Assembly (NCBI GenBank): GCA_031841125.1
Contig: CM063114.1
Span: 56,008,955-56,072,954, forward strand
Direction: 5' to 3'
Source of the DNA: Acanthococcus lagerstroemiae
Lineage: Eukaryota > Arthropoda > Insecta > Hemiptera > Eriococcidae
DNA: 64,000 bases
A program made the position numbers and the translations under genes. Under the pieces are notes generated by a model, which worked only from the letters and a program-made list of their open reading frames with translations, was not told the DNA's origin and made no database searches. Of the stretch, positions 33,600 through 45,255 are shown in pieces (position 1 is the first letter of the stretch; the number at the start of each line of letters is the position of its first letter).

Positions 33600-35830
33600 A
33601 TAAGGTCAGAAGCCTGTATTATGTACAAGGGCAGGTTGATCGGATCAAAAGATAATGAAAGTACCAACAGACCACCGATAATTCGGGAACCAGTATAGTT
33701 TTTTTTTTTTTTTTTTTTTTTTTTGCTCCTTTCAAAACACCAACCCGGTCTCAAAGTCGATGTATTAGCCAGAGATACAGTTCAATAAAAAGGATTGCCA
33801 ACTCTTTTTCGCTTTCTAGCGGTGTGCGTGTGCACGTGTGTACGTTGACAAAAACTAGAAAATGTGGGTCTGCTCCTTTCAGCAGCGACTGAAAGCCTCT
33901 GTGAAACGTATCAGCCAGCACACGGAGAAGATGAAAAGCTCGCCCACTGAATTCCGCTGGAAAAACCGAGAAAACAATTTAGAGGCATGGTACGCGGATG
34001 GATGCGATGCGAAGAGTTTTTCAAGCATTGTCATTGATGAATCATATTCCAAGAGTAGAAACGACGTTAGCTGCTTTTGTTCTGTTTGTACGTATGTTTG
34101 CGTGAAAACAAGATAATGCAACTTTTTACCAACGAAAACGGGGTAAAAGTTTTATTTAAAATAAAGAGCAAAAATGCCGAATACGAGAGCGTATTTCTCA
34201 TCTTCTATATTTGCACACGTATTATCTTTGAAATATTATTGTTTCGTTCGGATCCAGCACCACGTAGCCCAAGGGTGAAACTTCCATTACTAACATTTGT
34301 TTTCGTCGAATTGAAAATTCCAACTTCTTTGGGCTGGACAACAAAGCGAGTGGTTCCAGCGGGGAATAACGCTTGATTTATGCCACCAGTTTTTGAACGT
34401 CATTTTTCGACGTCTAAATAACACCTGTGAGACTTGTACGTATTGATAAGGTAAAGAACTGAGCCTTACTTGGATACAAGTTCCAAAGTAAGCAAAGCTT
34501 TCATAAGCTATTGAGGTAGGACGCTATCAGTGGCGTTAGAAGTTAGGAAAATGTGCAAATATTTGAAATCTGAGTCACAGTTCTTTTCATGAAAGAGACT
34601 GAAAAGTAAAGACTCTGTACTTATAACAATAGAATTCAACTACCATTAATGCTCTCGAGGAAATATTCGATTTTTGGGGAGAAATATAATTCAAAAAATA
34701 GACCTGCTAAATGCTGTGGCAGGTAAAAATGCGACGATTGCTGTTCAACCAAAATTAAGCTCATGCGATCGCACCGATTCCTCTTTCCCTCGTCACTCCG
34801 CGCGCAGGCGGAGATCTGCATGTGGAATGACGACGTCACATTTTTCCATTTCCTTTCCCTCCTCACGCCTGTTTTCTTTATCGTTTGGTTGTTCCCTGTA
34901 ATCCGCACAAAGTGTTTTTGAAGATACCTTTTCTCATTATACCTTATCTGCTGGTCCTCGATGCCATTTGCACGAGCGATTTTTTCTTGATTTTGCTATT
35001 TTGTGTTTATAAATTCTTTTTATTTTTCTTAATTTATTTTCAAACTGCAGTTTTTGCGGGTCCGCGACTTTTCCGCCTCCCGGAACGCAGAATTTGCTCT
35101 CGGACGATTCGCACGCTGTATTTTCAAATTCGTTTATTTATGACATATGGCGAAAATTAACAGTCAGAATTGATAAATAATTATTTTCATGTGCTACTAG
35201 CTCAAAGTTCGAATACAAAATTCCAATTTTTACTAAAATGACAGGGAGAGGGGGAGGAAAAAGTTCTAGGGATGGGTAGTTTGGGATACACCTATAGAAA
35301 CGGACCCACCGATGATTTACATCCCTTTTGCTCGCTCACATCGGTGAGAGAGACAGGGAAAATGTCGAAAAAACTGACAAACTGACTTTTTTCCCTTGAG
35401 ACCTGAGCTGCAGCTTGGTAGAGGAACAGGTTACGTATTTTGATCCCGCATTTTCCGGCATTTCTGAAGCACTTGGGCAAAAATTATGAAGAATCGCTCT
35501 TATGTGAAATTTGTAAAAGAAAAATTTCTGTTTGAAGCCTTTTTTTTTTTTATTTATTATTTCATTAAAATTTGATATTTCCCTCCGGGAAATCTTGCTA
35601 CAGTGTGTTAAAAGTTCACCGGTCTTACACATATATTCGATAGGTTTGTCGTATGTACTTTGAAAGTACCTGCATTTTGTTACCCATAAGTGACAGTACC
35701 AAAAAAACGGTATTTGTGAACAAAGACTATGAGAAATGAAATCTTGACGGGCTTTTCAACCGTCTCGTGTAATTCCCGACGCTGACAAATAAGCACCCTG
35801 ATATAAAAAGAATCTTACAGTGAAACTTTT
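33600..35830. other. Gene-free stretch with T26 run
   Basis: No supported gene. A pure T-run is at 33699-33724. Short frames on both strands at 33862-34121 and 34636-34908 mirror each other. Confidence 0.5.
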
Positions 35831-35836
35831 ACATGT

Positions 35837-36078
35837 CTTACACCAACCTAACTATTAAACACATACTAATTGACTGCCCCACACACCAAGCTTTACGTAA
35901 CTCCTTACGATTCCCACCTACACTTGAACACCTCCTCTCAGACAACCACGACTACACATCCCTAGCCCTAGAATTCTGCAATCGCCTTAATATTATTAAG
36001 ACACTGTAATTCTAGCAATACATAAATTAGTATTCAGATTATCCTTTTTGAATAATAAAAATCTTTAAAAGAAAAAAA
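35837..36078 (+). pseudogene. 3' end of a Jockey/I-like LINE
   Basis: A 57-codon frame (ending at the stop near 36009) reads YTNLTIKHILIDCPTHQALR, then FPPTLEHLLSDN and ALEFCNRLNIIKTL. The LTIKHIL-x-CP-x6-R pattern is the conserved cysteine-containing tail of many non-LTR ORF2 proteins. After the stop come ~65 bases of AT-rich 3' UTR with AATAATAAAAATC and an AAAAGAAAAAAAGG tail. It is strongly 5'-truncated, as dead-on-arrival LINE copies usually are. No target duplication was identified with confidence. Confidence 0.75.
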
Positions 36079-36126
36079 GGTATGAATTAAAATGGCGGAT
36101 GTTCATACACATCGTTCTCTATAAAT

Positions 36127-36184
36127 CCGAGCACGAAAATACGCCATTCTGGGTCCCGACACAACGACCATCCATTTAAACACA
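36127..36184 (+). repeat. Dispersed repeat F, copy 1
   Basis: GAGCACGAAAATACGCCATT...GGGTCCCGACxCAACGACC...CCATTTAAA matches 37217-37273 in the same orientation, about 1.1 kb away. In the second copy it leads directly into the TTCGGGAA block. Confidence 0.75.
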
Positions 36185-36299
36185 AGTAAAAGTTGTTTTC
36201 TTTAAAATCGTCTTGTGAATAAACCTTCCATTTCTGGTCGAACAAAAATATCTTAAAAGGCAATTTTAATTTAGCACCAAAAATTAAAATCGTAAACCA

Positions 36300-36700
36300 A
36301 TGCGCAATTCCGTCACTAACTTATGGTGGACAAACACGGGCTCCGCCGAAGGCACAGACTGAGGGTTTAAGAATCATACAGAACCGTATGTTAAAGAACG
36401 TACCAGAAATTGAACTAAGGATGAAGTGCGAGTGGAGATACTAAGGCAAGAAACTGAAGTTCTGATATCGTTCGGACATTCAAGAAGTTTCAAACAAAGA
36501 TAAGCAGGTCATTTGGCTAGAGAGGCACAAGTCAAGAATAAAATTTCACAGGAATGGACCCCATGTAAATCAAATAGGGGAAAGGGGCACCTACTCACCT
36601 CCTGGAGGGACGAGCTCGTTAATATATTTGGTTTACTTTAGTACAGAGTTGCACTTGATACGACTAAATGGAAACGGATGGTGGAACCCTAACGCTTGGT
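36300..36700 (+). pseudogene. Fossil RTE-like LINE C-terminal region
   Basis: Plus-strand fragments in several frames give LTYGGQTRAP, GLRIIQNRMLKN, then AGHLAREAQVKNKISQEWTP and GHLLTSWRDELVNI. Their order follows the post-RT tail of RTE-like LINEs (YGAETW, QRxMxRxMLG, AGHxAR, EWxPR, GRPxxRWxDD). It is far more decayed than the copy at 28.2 kb, with stops and frame changes throughout. Confidence rests on motif order, not on any single match. Confidence 0.6.
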
Positions 36701-37216
36701 ATTGGGCGGACTCAGCAGTGTAGCGACTCAGTTGCGCCAAGGATCCGAGTCCAAAGTTGTAAAACAGAAAAACACAAAAAACAAATCTCGAAGGAAGGAA
36801 AAAAGTTCAAAGCCAGTTGGCGTTTGGACACTCCTGTAAATGCGCGAGTGTCGTGAACAAAAAGATGATCAGGGTATTTTTACCACAAAAAACACGTACA
36901 AGTAAAATGAGTTCTAGAATCTCGTATTGTTTTTTATGGAAAACTGAAGAGAACTAAAATGTTAGCCCTTATCATTTCCTTCCAGATGAGCCCAACTTCA
37001 GTTTTTTTTTGCAGAACATCTTTGTCACTGATCATCTTTTCGTCTAAATACACCAATCAGCGCGCCGCATTTCATTAGGCCACTAGAGGATGAAATCGTG
37101 ACCAAGAAAACTTACTGCCGTTCTGACTGTTGAACGCAATAGCGTATTTACGGGGAATTGCGTATGCAATTTCATATACATACACATGTTGAACGTTACT
37201 TAAGGCGCTGGCGCTG

Positions 37217-37273
37217 TACGCCCGAGAACGAAAATACGTCATTTTGAGTCCCGATCCAACGACTGCCCATTTA
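37217..37273 (+). repeat. Dispersed repeat F, copy 2
   Basis: Partner of 36127-36184 (GAGAACGAAAATACGTCATT...GTCCCGATCCAACGACTG...CCCATTTAAA). Confidence 0.75.
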
Positions 37274-37425
37274 AAACGATTACCGTACAAATTCCCGAAG
37301 CCCTTTTTCCGAAAGCCTACTTCCCGAAGCCCAATTTTCCGAAAACCATTTTCCCAAAATTCAAGTTCCCGAAATCCAATTTCTCGAAAAACCAATTTCC
37401 CGAAAGGTCAACTTCCCGAGACCTT
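37265..37425 (-). repeat. TTCGGGAA tandem block, copy 2
   Basis: On the minus strand this is the homologue of 16135-16292. It starts near CGGGAAGTTGACCTTTCGGG and ends with CTTCGGGAATTTGTACGGTA, with about eight degenerate 19-bp units between. The open frames through both blocks (RELEFWENGFRKIGLREVGF-like peptides) are products of the repeat. Confidence 0.8.
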
Positions 37426-37439
37426 GTAGCCTTGTTTAA

Positions 37440-39535
37440 AATATTGTGGAATTTGTAGGTTCTCGTAAAATGAGAAAAAGAATATTATTCGAATTGGCGG
37501 GTGCAAAAAGCATTTATTACAGTTTCCGTATGGTGATAATAAATTTACAGATGGGAAGGGTTCATGACGCTCCGAGAATCGTCACTGTTAAACAAATCAT
37601 GGCGAAGATCATTGGAAAAAAATTGTTATATTCGATGGATACGTTCATCTGTGGTTGCGAACGGCCAGCTATAAAATCTACTCGGACTGCCGACGAGTCC
37701 GGAATGGCGAATGCTCTGCATGTGCGATTACGAACGATCCCCGATTGGAGGGGTGGATGTTCTGGTGCTTAAAGGTCCGGCCGAGTCGGAGCACGCACAT
37801 CCACCGAGAAGGGATGTGCTGCCGAGGTTATCACACACTCGATGAATAGGAAAGCACAAGAGTGCCCTGAAGCAGCTCCGGCGCAGTCTGCGCAGCTTTT
37901 ATACACAACGCAGCTTCTACGCACTGCGCAGCCTTTGTACTCTGAGTAACAGAATGCATCTCGCATAATCTCCACTTACTCGAAATCTATTCCTTCTACC
38001 GAAAAATGTATAAAAACATTATTGATATATTTTTTAGTCTCCTTTCAATTTTATTCGAACCATTTTTCCATAAAATGGAAATTAACGGTAATACAACCAA
38101 AAAACGGTTTAGCCCCGCCATTTTTTAAAGAGCAAAAAATACCGACATTGGGGACCCACACTTTTAGTATGCTGTTCAAAATGGTGTGCCAAGGTACGTG
38201 CTCAGTTCCATCTTCTCTGGATTCTTTTCCTTATTGAGCCATTCTTCACCTAATTTGCCTGGACTAGTACGCACCCCTGGAGGAAGTCACTGACCCAAAC
38301 TAAACGTCTGCAAAATAGTAATCGCTGTACCATTATCGCCACCAACACTGCTCATGGTCGGGGTCGACGATCGAATGCGAAACTTGATGCAAATAACAGC
38401 GGCGAGAATTATTACATGGCTGAACCCGAACCGTTTTATACACCTAAAGTTTTGCACGAACGTTTTATTTCGGCCTCGTTTCGTATTTACGTTGTTGTAA
38501 ACTGCTGACGAGATTAAATTATTTAGTCGGACTTGCGGATAGTAAAAGCCATTTGTTACCTTTAATATCGCCTTCGTCGAACTAAACGCTCGTTTATACG
38601 GGGCAGCGCTAATCGCGATATTCAAAAGTCTCATCCCGCTTTATTTTTTCATCGGTCTGCCACTTCTCGCTCTCTGGTTCTCCACTGAGCGACGATTATA
38701 TAACACCTCTTGGTCGCGAATTAGCGGCTTCGTTTTTCAGACCAGTGAGAAAGAGGGGTCCGGGGTGCGGGAGAAAAGGTTTCATTCGGCAAGACACGCT
38801 GTGTACTATTCTAATTGGAATCATAAATCTCACTTTTCGCGCAATTAAAACGTTTATATGCCGCGAATGTGCCGCTTATTACTCTCCGAGCGTATTCGTG
38901 ATTTCGGCTCTCCCATCTCCACAAGTCGGTAAGCCGTCTAAGTTGATAAAGTTGACGAAGTTTCATTCATTCATATTTAGTTCCATGAGCGTAGACACCT
39001 CTATACAGCGAATGAACTTATGCATCAAACCGAAGGATGTTCGATTCAATTCGTCGGAAACCATGTATTAACGAGCTCGTCTTATTTAAGCCCTCGGGGT
39101 GTTCGCATTTTCTCGAAAGCTTTCGTACACGCTGTTCGGGGCGCAATTAGCTCACCGAAGACAGACACCGAGTTCGAGTTCGTAATTCATTTACGTAAAC
39201 GTGGTACTGAAGATGAGAAACACCGAGGTGAAAGAATTCGCAGTGAAAATGAAATATGATTGGGTTACAACTCCCTTTCCTCTTTATTGGCTCGACGCGG
39301 GACCAACTAGCATCTTCAAGCAATACGGTTTAGAATTTCTTACAGGGTCAAAACGTTTTTTCAACTCCAAACGAGAAGCCGTTTGTACAGCTTGGACATA
39401 TTACATGGATACTATTACTCGAGAGCTACTGTGACTAAGTAATTACAAACATGTCCTCTCGACATCGTAGTACAGTTACCGACGTCAGAACGAAAGCTGG
39501 GGTTACAGCCCCCAACTCTGTCAAAAAAAGCACTT
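37440..39535. other. CpG-richer stretch without assignable gene
   Basis: CpG dinucleotides are more frequent here (for example 37690-37960 and 38640-39200) than in the surrounding DNA. Open frames of 60-120 codons exist on both strands but show no domain. Old LTR or promoter material is possible. Nothing more can be supported. Confidence 0.4.
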
Positions 39536-39540
39536 CAGAA

Positions 39541-40300
39541 TAATTCAAAATTCAAAAAACCTTTATTTAGGGTAATGGACATATTACATACGTTTATGTA
39601 ATGAATTAGCGGCCCCAAAGTGGGGCTCGCTCCTCCGACCCATGCCGGGCAAAGGTCTCCTGTAGACGCTCCCATTCATTCTGTGGTAACCTAGCTTCGC
39701 GGTTTCCGGATGATCAAGGCAGTTGATATCGAACTATTCGATCGATACTGAAAACGAGTTCTTTCTCTCTCACTTCTCCAAACCCGTCTATTCCTGTTAT
39801 TTCTTGACCGTTCCTGATACTACATTTTCTGCCCGTGTCTTTCGATTCTTATCGATTTTTCGTAAATAATTCTTGACTTCCTTGACCTGACGAGAGAGGG
39901 GGAAACTCACCGATGATCATCGTGGAAAACGCGGCAGCGAGGACTCGGTTCTTGGACGCGACCTAAGAAAGATCGTGGTGAAATTTGTAACAGTTTTTCC
40001 GTCTTTGGACCAAATTTGAGTCTCCCTTTTTTTTTGTGCAAAATCTAGAGATCAATTAAGTGCGTGATTCGTTTTCGTATTCGAGCAAACCCAGTATTGC
40101 GAAATTTGCGTACCCGGCCGGATTCGTGATTGTGACGATTCGATACTTCCCGGATCACGTGTGGAAAGGTCGAGATCTCACCTCCGTTCAACGCCCACGA
40201 TCAACCCGGAAGGTCTGAATTGCCCGATCTTCACCGAAGAAGTCTCACCGTGTTCTACTAGATCCTAAGTTTCTAGTATAAGTAACGTACATTAATTTGT
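39541..40300 (-). other. Candidate small spliced transcription unit
   Basis: On the minus strand a possible first exon ends with a donor at 40181/40182 (GAACGGAG|GTGAG). A 52-base internal exon (39911-39962) is bounded by TTTCTTAG and GTGAGTTT and ends ATGATCATCG, so it could carry a start codon. Acceptor-like sequences lie near 39705-39730, followed by open sequence and an AATAAA signal (reverse complement at 39562-39567). No phase-consistent protein could be recognised, and a retroelement 3' end would also explain the polyadenylation signal. Confidence 0.25.
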
Positions 40301-42720
40301 CGCTCGTTGTGTTAATTACACGTTATCTTGTACTTGTGTCTTTCCTGCCTGTCATTCGACCAGAGTAAGATCAGGTACTTGAGGTGTCTCAAAATCTTAA
40401 TACTTAGCTAACCCTAGGTTACTTCGCAAGCCGTCCACGTAAGATCACCTAAGCCCCCAGTGCTCGACACCATCCGCCCTGTAGACCGCTTTAGCTAGTC
40501 CTGGCCCTGCAGTGGTTCTAACGAGTCTCGACGCTCCTTCTTTTCCCCAAGAAGCCTTGCCGTCGGTTACCATAATTCCTATTCCTCGCTATTCTTTGGA
40601 AATTATTACTTTTTAGAAATTTATTGATATCATCTTTCCATCTTAATATTTGATTACCTCTTCTTCTTTTGCCGTCCAGTGGTTGTTCAAAAGGTGACCC
40701 TATAGGTCCATCGTTCGTCTCTGAGACGGGAGATATGTCCCGCCCACCCCCATTTTATTCTTTTGATTTGGCAAACTGAATTGTTACCGAGTCTTCATTT
40801 TCTTTTAATAACCGAGATTTTTACCCTGTCCCTTCTTGTTATCCCCAGCGTCTGAACTTCTACTATAATCGCATAGCGGAATAACAAAAAACGTGAATAA
40901 ATAATTAGTAGATCTCGTTTTGTTTTTGAAGTGAAAGATTATCTTTCTCGTATTCGAACGGTTCACGAATATTTCACGCGTTGTGTGACCAGAAGTTGAG
41001 CGTGGCGCTAATGTCTTTGCATCTTATAAACATTGTAATGAGGAGTAAGAACACATTAATGTGCGTGCGTTTTCTGAAGTGAGAACACAACTTGATTTGA
41101 ATCGAAACTAAATTCCTCGTTTATTTGAATGAAAACGAAATTCCTGCCCCCCTTTGAATTGTTATCAGCAGTTATCAGTTCATATTCATTGAAACTCGTG
41201 TATCTGAAATTCGTTGGATTTATGTCCTTTGATTTTATTTGTCTTGTAAAGGTAGAGTGTTTGATTTCTGCTTGCCGCTTGGAATGAATTAAACGGAAAA
41301 TGGAAATGTATTCTAGTACATGTTCGGTATTGATCAAAGTCTGCTGCGTGATTGCAGTCTGCAGCTTCACAGTTTGAAGCCTTGAACTTTCATGATGTGC
41401 GTGTAGCGTCATCAGCTTTTATGTTCCCCGAAAAAAAAGACGTCTGACGTCAAGTCACCCTTCGCTTATCAAAAAATACCTATTCTATACTAGCGCTTCT
41501 ACAATTTGCACAGTCCCAATGGCAAACACCCTGAAACAACCCCGCGATCCGCGAGGTAGCTCGTTTAACCTCATCTAGACTCATTGGAACTCCGACAGGG
41601 TTTTCTTAGATTACATTAAGGCGTAAATTGGAGGGGGTGGATAGGCTTGAAGTCACCTCCCAGCTTCTAAAAAACCTCAAAAAACTGGAAAATTATACGA
41701 GTGAAAGAATTTCTATCATCCCTCCCTTAATCCCCCCCCTCTTCTTCTCGTCAGCTATAGGCGCTTACAGTTAAAACTGTCAAAAAGTGAATTTATACTT
41801 TGTTAGGACTTATTTGGACTCTGAAATAAAATTCAGACTCTGTTAAGACTCATTTAAATAGTGCATTGTTCACCTTTTCACACGCTCACCATCTGTCCAG
41901 GCGGAATTAGTGATTAACACTTCCCCTGTTTCCGAACCATTTTCTGACAGTTACCAACGGGAAAAGCAATTATTTTTCCAGCAAAATAGGTGGAACACTG
42001 TCGTAATCATTTCCGTATTTCATTTTCGCTCTCCGAACGTCCCCATTTTTCTGCTCGTTTCATTCTTCATCGCATTACAAACTGAAACCGCGAACTTCTT
42101 CCTTTCCCATACATATACGAGGGAGCGCCTGCCTGCTGCGTAATGAGCTCCGTACATTCTCAGCAGTAAATTACTGAATAGCTTTCGTGAAAATGAAAAC
42201 AAATAAACGTATAAATTGCGTAGCCCTATACTTAGTTGCTTAATATGCAAAATACGAGCTATTCGCTGATGTAAACACTTGGAACTGAAACTCGTCAAGT
42301 TCGCTCTCTGTGCGAATGAAATTTACTCTCCCGGACTTTAATGTCAACACCGCCGGTGAGGATTAAATTTTACTCGAAAACATCAACGGGCAGATTTTTT
42401 CGACGCAAGAAAAAGAAAACGTACAACCCGACGACCTTTTCATGTCGGGCTCCAGCAAATCCGTAAACTAAACCGAAACTGGAGCGAATGTGTAGATTGT
42501 TTTAGTGTGATGAAATACCAAATTGCGTTATTGGATCACATAAGGTAGGCAGCGGGCAGGCATACAAGTATACCATGCCTGACATAATTGTAGCCATTGT
42601 GTAGTGTGTATCTAGTAAGGAGGATTAAATAATCGCATACACGGATAGCAGTAAGCAGATTATATTTTAAGAAAGAATAATACGGACCCTAACACTGTAA
42701 CATAATATGTTACAGCTCTT
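40301..42720. other. Gene-free stretch
   Basis: No supported gene. A degenerate GTTAGGACTTATTTGGACTC-type minisatellite lies near 41800-41865 and resembles 44285-44410 and 52855-53045. A C-run lies near 41731-41739. Confidence 0.5.
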
Positions 42721-42729
42721 CAGACACAC

Positions 42730-43115
42730 ATCACTCAGCACCAGGGACCTGGAACCGGAGCCACAGCCAAGCATATTCGAGAGGGGGGGAGCCGAAGTCC
42801 CCCAAAAATCAATTGCTCAGTCGGAGCTGAAGCTTTAAAAAAATCGTTTGCTACAGCTGGAGCTAAAGCCAGAACCTGGAAGAAATTATTCGTCGGAACC
42901 TGAATCAATTTCAAAATTGTACAAGAGCTAGAGCCAATTTTTGACTACAGCCACGACTCCGGGTCCAGCCTTTCAACATTCAACTTTCGCTCTCTTGTCG
43001 TATTTCCTCTTCCTAAACAAGAACGGAGTCGGAGCCAAATTCACACTTTTGGTAGAGCCGGAACCGAAACACAGATTCGGTCAAACCGGAGCTGGGGCTG
43101 GAACCCATGGGATAT
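42730..43115 (+). repeat. GGAGCC/GGAACC degenerate hexamer array
   Basis: Repeated GGAGCCACAGCC, GGAGCTGAAGC, GGAGCTAAAGCC, GGAGTCGGAGCC and GGAACCGAAAC phrases indicate an old minisatellite based on a GGAGCC-like hexamer. A 121-codon frame runs through part of it and beyond and is attributed to the repeat. Confidence 0.65.
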
Positions 43116-43366
43116 ACCTCTCTCCCCCCGAGCCAAAAACAAGCGAAATTTTAGAGCTTATCTACAACACTATAGATCCGAGTTTTTTTCTTCTTTTTTC
43201 CTTGCTTGTCGAATCAAAATTTGGGCGACTCCATTATACAAAATTTCTTAACATCACCCACAAGAACTTTTTTTTACGCTACTCTTACATCTATCTGTCC
43301 ATATAATCAAAGCCGAGAGTCTAGATGAGCTGTTTTTAAGACCGAGCTCAGTCAGCAAATATCCTG

Positions 43367-43807
43367 TTGCTGCTCGGTCAAGCCCGCCACTGGGTTCTAG
43401 GGTTCAAAGAATACCAAATTCAGTCCCGTGCATTCGGAAATTACGGTCCACGAAGTTATACAGATACATTTGCGAGTCTTCTCGGCGATATAAAAACAAA
43501 AACAACTTATTCCTTGACGCGCATCGGTGCGGTTCGGCGAGCTCATTGCTGGGCACGTACTCGGCGGACACGAAACTACGTAAAATCATCAATTTCTCAA
43601 AATGTTGAAATCCTTTACCGTTTCTCGTTTAGACCGAGAAACGATCCATCATCCGTTCGAGAGCCGAGGAGCGCACCAGCCACAGTCATTCGCGATACCC
43701 GAAATCGAACTCGGCGCACACACGCACACACTTCGCCGCGCCTCTACGAGTATCGGCCAAAACGAGTCATTCAGGAGTCATATTCCGAACAAAAAGGATC
43801 TCCTTAA
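43367..43807 (+). CDS. Unassigned 146-codon open frame in CpG-rich DNA
   Basis: The frame is arginine-rich, ends DTRNRTRRTHAHTSPRLYEY...EQKGSP and has no recognisable domain, signal peptide or membrane segment. It lies in a CpG-dense patch (about 43500-43760) unlike its AT-rich surroundings. A TATAAAAA sequence at about 43488-43495 could be a core promoter for a transcript starting inside the frame, which would argue against this reading frame being the product. It may be a genuine 5' exon, a promoter region or chance. Confidence 0.2.
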   Translation: MLLGQARHWVLGFKEYQIQSRAFGNYGPRSYTDTFASLLGDIKTKTTYSLTRIGAVRRAHCWARTRRTRNYVKSSISQNVEILYRFSFRPRNDPSSVREPRSAPATVIRDTRNRTRRTHAHTSPRLYEYRPKRVIQESYSEQKGSP

Positions 43808-43814
43808 CTTATGA

Positions 43815-44805
43815 CAGGTTATTTATATGGAAGGCATATCATACCGTACCATAAGAGCGTGTGTGCGTGTAGCAACCGCCGGATGTATACGCTTTATACA
43901 CATTTGGCAACGCATCGAATAAAACACAACTTATTAACGGCTTAAAATTAATGATACTTGTCTGAAATTTCTGCCCGTCTGTTTTTAATGATGGCTCGCA
44001 TTACAAATACATACCCGCGAGAGTAAGCACACGTTCTCTCTCGCTCTTTTTCGATCATTCAGCCTTCGCAAAACGGCTCTGCCTTTCCTTAGTCGGCCGT
44101 TCACCAGAGGGTTCGATAAAGTGAAAAATGAATTCTGATACACGCAGAAAGATCGCCCCACGCTGAGGAAGAGCGCGGGTCCCATCAGATTCCTCGCTTT
44201 TCCTCGAAATCACTTCACGGAAATTCTTTATAGGTGAGATTGGGGCGGGAGAAGAGTAGTACTCCCTGGAGCACGACACCGTTATTCTGCTAGAAACTCA
44301 CTCAGACTCGACTAAGGTTCGTTCTGATTCCGATAATATTCCCCGAGACCCTGTCGAGATTTGTTCGGTTCATTACGAATCGAGCAGAACTCGTTCAGAC
44401 TCATCCTGACTCTTTTAACACGTTAAAAGCCGAGCTGTTTTTTAGTGCAGTGTTCGAAATAATGACACGTCACCCACGACTGAAACTCAGTACGCGAGAT
44501 CCCAGATGCATGCCCAACTCTTTTTTTACGGGAGACAAGTGCCTCCGCCCCTGAGGCTTCCGTGAGCCTGACCATTTGAGAATTTTGAAAAAAGTATAGC
44601 TGAAAAAAAAGCTCTACATAGGCTAGAAATGAACGAGGGAAGCTGGAAATGAAAACGTAGGGTCTCCCAAATTGCCCCATCAACCTTGAGGATAACAGGT
44701 AAATGAAAAGCGACAAGAATTATACTTCCTGAAATCTTCCGAGGAGGTACGAGACAATATGAAGATTTTTTTAGTCAGACAAAATCTAAGAACCCTATTG
44801 ACAAA
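43815..44805. other. Gene-free stretch
   Basis: No supported gene. A CAGACTCxACTxAG-like degenerate minisatellite is present at 44285-44410. Confidence 0.45.
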
Positions 44806-44807
44806 AG

Positions 44808-45255
44808 AAACTGAGAGTCGCACTGCTACCAGTCGCATCGAGTGCGATTCTACAATACGATCGATGCGACTGGGAGCAGTCGATACCATTATCGATGCCT
44901 TTTTCAAAAATTAAAAAAAAAATCGCATCGAGTTCTACTCTGGATGCTACAGTCGCAACTACAGGCGCTACGACTGTAGCATCCAAAGTCGCAGTCGATG
45001 CCACAAAGCAAAAAAAAAGTCGCATAAACTGCGCCTCTCAATACGATAGGCGCTGCGTCTGTCGATACCTCTGAGGTATTTTTAGTGGCAGTCAATGCGA
45101 CTCAAAAAATAAAATCGCATCGACTGCCACTATCGATGCATCAGACGTATCGACAGACAATACGTCTATGGTATCGAGAGTGGCAGTCGATGCGACTTGA
45201 CAAATAAAATCGTATTGACTGCTACTCTTGATGCCTCAGAGGCATCGAGACACGC
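44808..45255. repeat. Palindromic TCGCAT repeat cluster 1
   Basis: Consecutive perfect or near-perfect stems: CTGCTACCAGTCGCATCGA with its complement (44823-44880), GGATGCTACAGTCG with CGACTGTAGCATCC (44942-44985), AGTGGCAGTCAATGCGA with TCGCATCGACTGCCACT (45085-45134), and a related stem at about 45179-45227. The same 6-mers TCGCAT/ATGCGA recur in every arm. Loops are short and AT-rich (AAAAAATAAAA). The ~48-bp hairpins repeat with variation, so they form a family and are not isolated palindromes. Confidence 0.85.

Noticed and set aside
37757..37960. Solo LTR
   Set aside because: A TTTTATACA box and CpG-rich sequence are present, but no paired TG...CA ends with a target duplication or matching second LTR were found.
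41056..41412. 118-codon minus-strand frame
   Set aside because: No recognisable family or flanking signals; likely chance.
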